Shown here piece after piece: positions 6,475 through 9,381 of a stretch of DNA of 9,381 bases. Numbering within the stretch: position 1 is the first letter of the stretch; every line of letters starts with the position of its first letter. Location of the stretch: NCBI GenBank assembly GCA_963578805.1, contig CAUZDY010000074.1, positions 1 through 9,381 of the forward strand, read 5' to 3'. The translations under genes and the position numbers were made by a program. Below the pieces are notes generated by a model. That model was not told where the DNA came from and searched no databases. It was given only the letters and a program-made list of their open reading frames with translations. This DNA comes from CAUZIB01 sp963578805 (GTDB taxonomy: Bacteria > Acidobacteriota > Vicinamibacteria > Vicinamibacterales > UBA8438).

Positions 6475-7449
6475 ATGAGTGAAGACGACGTAAAACGTGA
6501 GGTCTTACAGGTTGTCGAGGTGGACGGTAAAGTCTATTTCTTGTCGATCAAATACTTTGATGATGACAGCGTCGGCGGCGTCGGCCATGTCTTCCTAGTG
6601 CGGGACACACGTGCGCAGGGAGAGGTGCCGACGCAAGTATTGGCCACGAACGACACCTTACGCACGATGTGGGCGTCGCCGAGCGGTTCGCTCTGGGTAG
6701 CTAGCGCCGATGGCAGCGTCGGAACGACGGCGCCGGTCCGTTGGGCCGCGCCCACTAGTGGCGTAGACTACCTCCCGCTCGGCCCTTCGCCAAGCTGGTC
6801 GGTGGCCGATCTGCCTCGGGTTCGTGCCACCGGACTGCCGCCAAACGTCACGGCGCTATGGGGAACAGGAGATTCTGACGTGTACGCTGGCACGTACGGC
6901 GGCCACGTCTATCGATGGGATGGGGCCATGTGGGCTCAGGTGTTCGATGGTCCAGGCGGCGGCAACGGAACCATCCGGGCTTTCGGCGGAGCGCCGAACG
7001 ATGTGTATGCCCTCGGCCAGCAAGGCACCGTCCTTCACTTTGATGGTCAGGCATGGACGCGTCTTCGCGTGCCGGGTCCCCCGAACGGCCACGAGCTGTT
7101 TACGGGGGTAGTGAGAGCCCCGGAGGGCGAGGTGTTGATCTCAAGCTCTGGCGACAACGGACGCCTGCTTCAGGGGTCGGCAGCAGGAGGTCTGGAAGAA
7201 TTCGGTCGCTATTTGATTCACTTGATCGACATGGCGCCGCTGGGCGATAGGATTCTGTTCGCGACCGGCGACGGAGTGGCGGAGCTGATCGGCCGCGACG
7301 TTGAGATGGTCAAGTCCAGTTTCAAAACGTCGGGTATGTCTGCTGGGAAGGGCCGAGTCTTCTTCTTCGAGCCTGCGCCCGAGAGCGCTGGCTTCATCGA
7401 GTACGACCCCAGACGAGAAGACGCGCCATGGTGGGGCGTAGAGTACTGA
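6475..7449 (+). CDS. Beta-propeller-like cytoplasmic protein, candidate immunity or accessory protein
   Basis: A 324-residue beta-rich protein with repeated propeller blades. The clearest are ALWGTGDSDVYAGTYGG..YRWDGAMW (about residues 126-152) and AFGGAPNDVYALGQQG..LHFDGQAW (about 168-194). Weaker blades occur at about 64-90 (MWASPSGSLWVASADG) and 255-275 (DRILFATGDGVAELIG). Such blades are frequent in myxobacterial proteins. GGAG at 6464-6467 stands 7 bases before the ATG. There is no signal peptide or transmembrane segment, so the product should stay in the cytoplasm. It lies 15 bases after the nuclease gene, the usual place of an immunity gene, but the next gene belongs to a known immunity family, so the role is open: immunity, co-immunity or loading factor. 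The exact propeller family was not identified. Confidence 0.72.
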   Translation: MSEDDVKREVLQVVEVDGKVYFLSIKYFDDDSVGGVGHVFLVRDTRAQGEVPTQVLATNDTLRTMWASPSGSLWVASADGSVGTTAPVRWAAPTSGVDYLPLGPSPSWSVADLPRVRATGLPPNVTALWGTGDSDVYAGTYGGHVYRWDGAMWAQVFDGPGGGNGTIRAFGGAPNDVYALGQQGTVLHFDGQAWTRLRVPGPPNGHELFTGVVRAPEGEVLISSSGDNGRLLQGSAAGGLEEFGRYLIHLIDMAPLGDRILFATGDGVAELIGRDVEMVKSSFKTSGMSAGKGRVFFFEPAPESAGFIEYDPRREDAPWWGVEY

Positions 7450-7479
7450 ATCTCGGCCGCGAGGCGGGGATCCAAAAAA

Positions 7480-8439
7480 ATGTCCAAAGCGCTACAAACT
7501 ATCCAGACGGTTAAGCCGGCGACCACAGATCTCGCTCTGCGACTGGGTCTCCTCATATTCGTCCGCGGCCCTCTGCGCCCTCACGTCGACGCGCTGGAGG
7601 ACTTGTGGGTGCGTCTTCAGTCTGGGCTCCTCAGGAGGCGTTTCACGCGGTATCGATTGGGCAGCGATACCGCGTGGACCGCACTACCTGAGTCGAGCAA
7701 ATCGAGTTTCGCAGAAGTGTTCGAGATGCGGAGTCCGCTTGTCGGCCGTTGGGGACTCGAACTCGCGGCGGACGGAGATCCTGGCAGCATTGAACAAGAA
7801 GGGCCGGTGCTGCAGCTGAGTGATCTGGCGCCGGTCCGCGGCATGGAGCGCGCCAGTCATTTGCGCGTGCTGTTCCCCGATGAGACCTCCATTGGTACCG
7901 TCGCCGCGTTGGGACAATGGGCCATCAACCGTCTCCCGTTCTGGTGGGGTGCCGCGGGCTTCGTGTTTCATCACACAAGCGGCACGATGTTCACGGCCCA
8001 CACGCGCATGGCGGCACTGGCCAAGCGCTACTGGGGGGTGCAGATCCAGGACATGGGGGCCTTACAGTGGGACGCGCTTCGAGGCATGCCAGGTGTCAAC
8101 TGGCTCACCCTGGTCGGTAACGAATTCGCCCGCGCCAGGGACATGAGTGTCGAGGGTCTCGGTGACGATGAGGCCAGCCTGAAAACAGAGGGAGTGTTCC
8201 AGCGCCGCGGCCTCCACGGGGTGGCTCTCGCTGCCGGAAAAACGCCGTTGCGCGGCGATATCAATGTCGGCGAAGACCTGGACGCCTACGTGCGGATTGG
8301 GCGGCGCATTCAGCCGCTCTTACTGACGGAGCACACGCCGCTGTTTGGTCCTTTTTGCAGGCCTGAAGTGATGGGCGCTTGGCTCGGGCGGTTCAGCGCC
8401 CCTCAAGCCTGGCTTGAGTGCGACATTCGGAACGAGTAG
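7480..8439 (+). CDS. DUF3396 type VI immunity family protein
   Basis: A 319-residue protein resembling the DUF3396 family, which includes immunity proteins of T6SS effectors. Recognisable segments are LGLLIFVRGPLRPH near the N terminus, WWGAAGFVFHH at about residues 152-162, and AKRYWGVQIQDMG followed by MPGVNWLTLVGNEFA at about 183-216, the most diagnostic stretch of the family. GGGGA (7466-7470) lies 9 bases before the ATG and the 30-base gap to the propeller gene keeps it in the operon. There is no signal peptide, so it would act in the cytoplasm, as expected against a nuclease. DUF3396 members are better known beside restriction-endonuclease-fold toxins than beside HNH-like ones, so pairing with the upstream effector is inferred from position only. 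It is the last intact gene of the island. Confidence 0.85.
   Translation: MSKALQTIQTVKPATTDLALRLGLLIFVRGPLRPHVDALEDLWVRLQSGLLRRRFTRYRLGSDTAWTALPESSKSSFAEVFEMRSPLVGRWGLELAADGDPGSIEQEGPVLQLSDLAPVRGMERASHLRVLFPDETSIGTVAALGQWAINRLPFWWGAAGFVFHHTSGTMFTAHTRMAALAKRYWGVQIQDMGALQWDALRGMPGVNWLTLVGNEFARARDMSVEGLGDDEASLKTEGVFQRRGLHGVALAAGKTPLRGDINVGEDLDAYVRIGRRIQPLLLTEHTPLFGPFCRPEVMGAWLGRFSAPQAWLECDIRNE
8402..8418. repeat. 17-base odd palindrome at the 3' end of the DUF3396 gene
   Basis: CTCAAGCCTGGCTTGAG is a perfect inverted repeat (8-base arms around a central T, or 7-base arms with a 3-base loop) 19 bases before the stop codon. No T-tract follows, so it is not a convincing intrinsic terminator, although it could form a small RNA hairpin at the operon's end. 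Confidence 0.45.
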
Positions 8440-8504
8440 CGACTCCAAGGCCACGTCGGCTGGCGTATCGCAGTGCGGCGGAGGTGCGACCGATGTCTGG
8501 CCCA

Positions 8505-8693
8505 GAGGGGTTTGAAGTCGGCCTGTGCACCGCCATCTAAGAGTATGTCCACTTGCATACTGAGGACGGGCGACCGTTCAGGTGGACCGAGACCGTTGAT
8601 CAAATCCTCGAGTCGTTCAGACGGTTCGGGCAACTGACCCTCCAATGCCAGATTCGCATCGAAGCACGCGGGCACGCTTGTCGCAGACCTTGA
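8505..8693 (+). pseudogene. Degenerate IS630-like transposase, C-terminal remnant
   Basis: In the plus frame containing 8541, translation gives EYVHLHTEDGRPFRWTETVD and then QILESFRRFGQLTLQ, stopping at TGA 8691-8693. This matches the well-known C terminus of IS630-family DDE transposases, roughly (A)I..Y(I/L)..HN.(D/N)PKPF.WT.(T/S)ADEIL..(V/I).RF. The PF.WT core is at 8574-8588. An in-frame TAA sits at 8538-8540 just after TAI, where family members read through (AI.EY). Upstream, an RGV/F-like stretch is split between two frames around 8502-8513, suggesting a frameshift. Nothing of the catalytic domain is present, because the intact DUF3396 gene ends only 66 bases upstream. This is a dead fragment; the terminal inverted repeat could not be identified. 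Assignment is by motif memory and moderate in confidence. Confidence 0.62.
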
Positions 8694-8776
8694 GAAGGAC
8701 TCATCGCATTCGAGTACGCCGGTTTGATTTCACACAGCACGTCTGGATGGCACGCGGGAGTTGATACGCTTGTTGA

Positions 8777-8793
8777 GCAGTTCTTAGAACTGC
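8777..8793. repeat. 17-base odd palindrome in the decayed region
   Basis: GCAGTTCTTAGAACTGC has perfect 8-base arms around a single central T. The near-zero loop makes it a poor hairpin and more like a dimeric protein-binding site or the relic of an insertion-sequence end. It lies between the transposase remnant and the DUF2169 remnant, with no start codon of an intact gene nearby. Confidence 0.4.
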
Positions 8794-8821
8794 CTGGTCC
8801 TGAACCTGTTACGTGCGGTGA

Positions 8822-9061
8822 CACGTCGGTCGTCGGTTTTGTGAGAACAAAGTCCGTGTCGTATCGGAGACTCGACCCTGTAGGGTCACCGAGATGTTTG
8901 GGTGCCAGGACCACAGGATCCTGCTCTTCGGCACGAGACGTGCTCCCGTCGGAGCGGATCCGGAACGTGCATCGTACTGCGAACCAAACCTCAGCACCGT
9001 CCCGATCCCGAACCCAGGAGCGGTCAATGGCGAATGGCGTGCGGTTGTCTACTTGCCACAT
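8822..9061 (-). pseudogene. 5' remnant of a second DUF2169 gene, opposite strand
   Basis: Reading leftwards from ATG at 9061, the minus strand encodes MWQVDNRTPFAIDRSWVRDR, then GAEVWFAVRCTFRI, AEEQDPVVLAP, SSLRYDTDFVLTKPTTDV: an excellent match to the first 80 residues of DUF2169 proteins of the 'MWQ.DN.TPF' subfamily. After TTDV the expected continuation (an NGHA-type segment) is absent in all three minus-strand frames. Frame A stays open but reads unrelated sequence into the reverse complement of the transposase remnant. The intact DUF2169 gene at 3360 has a different N terminus (HNHTGF), so this is not a recent copy of it. It is a truncated relic of another T6SS adaptor gene that pointed in the opposite direction. 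No good ribosome binding site precedes the ATG. Confidence 0.8.
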
Positions 9062-9381
9062 GGTCTGAAGTTGCTTCGCGTGCGTCGAACCGTCTCAAGC
9101 TCATAGGAAGTCTGCGTGCCGAAGACGGTCGAGCGTTGTGATCGTCGTGCGAACGCCTTCTTGCCCTATACGTGCAATCCGCGCCCGGGCCGGCTCACCG
9201 GAGGGCCGAGACGAAATCCGGAACGGTCGGTCCCAACGGTTCCCAGAACTGGTTCGGAAAGACCCTGACCTATCGGGCCGTGACGGACCGCGGCCGCGAG
9301 CGAATGAGGCAGTGTTGTTTACTCCCGTGAGCCGGATTCGAGAGTTTTCGCACGTGGTAGTCTGCAAGAAGAAGACAGGAC
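9062..9381. other. No recognisable gene (about 320 bases)
   Basis: Both strands were read in all frames. A plus-strand frame stays open from 9069 to the right edge, and a minus-strand frame is open from about 9379 down to 9101, but neither translation shows a domain or repeat I recognise. Both are rich in Arg/Pro/Ser, as expected of chance frames in GC-rich DNA. No tRNA-like fold, CRISPR repeat or clear terminator was seen. It may be decayed coding sequence belonging to the same relic cassette as the DUF2169 remnant, or the start of a gene continuing past the window. Confidence 0.5.

Noticed and set aside
8402..8418. Intrinsic terminator of the operon
   Set aside because: The hairpin arms are perfect, but it lies inside the coding sequence and no run of T follows.
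8403..8675. Minus-strand 90-residue open frame after the DUF3396 gene
   Set aside because: It is antisense to a plus-strand stretch with clear IS630-transposase-like sequence and runs into the 3' end of the DUF3396 gene; no family was recognised in its translation.
8724..9068. Plus-strand 114-residue open frame
   Set aside because: It is antisense to the DUF2169 remnant, whose minus-strand translation matches the family well; the plus translation shows nothing recognisable.
9069..9381. Plus-strand frame open to the right edge
   Set aside because: No recognisable motif, no convincing start or ribosome binding site, and overlapping open frames on the minus strand; it cannot be distinguished from a chance frame.

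Overview
This window is a type VI secretion system (T6SS) VgrG–effector island from a GC-rich Gram-negative bacterium. The nine genes from the left edge to 8439 all read on the plus strand. Their spacings range from 4-base overlaps to 38 bases, so they look like one transcription unit whose promoter lies before the window. The gene set (VgrG, DUF6484, TIGR02270-like HEAT protein, DUF2169, thiolase-like protein, DUF4150 PAAR-like protein) is common in Proteobacteria and Myxococcota. The small beta-propeller with 'DVYA..G..G.v..fDG..W' repeats leans towards Myxococcota or a relative, but the sequence does not settle the taxon.

Layout. 1-1483 holds the 3' two thirds of vgrG: end of the gp27-like part, OB-fold, a long run of octad repeats forming the spike needle, and a DUF2345-like tail. 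1515-1976 is a small DUF6484 protein whose tail resembles the VgrG tail. 1990-3354 is a HEAT-like TIGR02270-type protein, 3360-4388 a DUF2169 effector adaptor, and 4385-5452 a thiolase or ketoacyl-synthase-fold protein that appears to lack the catalytic residues. 5449-5820 is a PAAR-like DUF4150 spike tip. 5827-6459, in the same frame as the PAAR gene and separated from it by a single TGA, is a putative HNH/EndoVII-type nuclease effector. 6475-7449 is a cytoplasmic beta-propeller protein and 7480-8439 a DUF3396 (type VI immunity family) protein.

Proposed working model (inference from family knowledge and gene order): VgrG and the PAAR-like protein build the spike. DUF2169, with the HEAT and thiolase-like proteins, folds or loads the nuclease onto the PAAR/VgrG tip. 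The DUF3396 protein, the propeller protein, or both protect the producer. Neither candidate immunity protein has a signal peptide, which fits a toxin acting on nucleic acid in the cytoplasm.

From 8440 to the right edge no intact gene is visible. The stretch carries a decayed 3' end of an IS630-like transposase (plus strand, about 8505-8693) and an 80-codon 5' remnant of a second DUF2169 gene of a different subfamily (minus strand, 9061-8822). It also has a perfect odd palindrome and about 320 bases with nothing recognisable. This reads as an old junction where another T6SS cassette and an insertion sequence have decayed.
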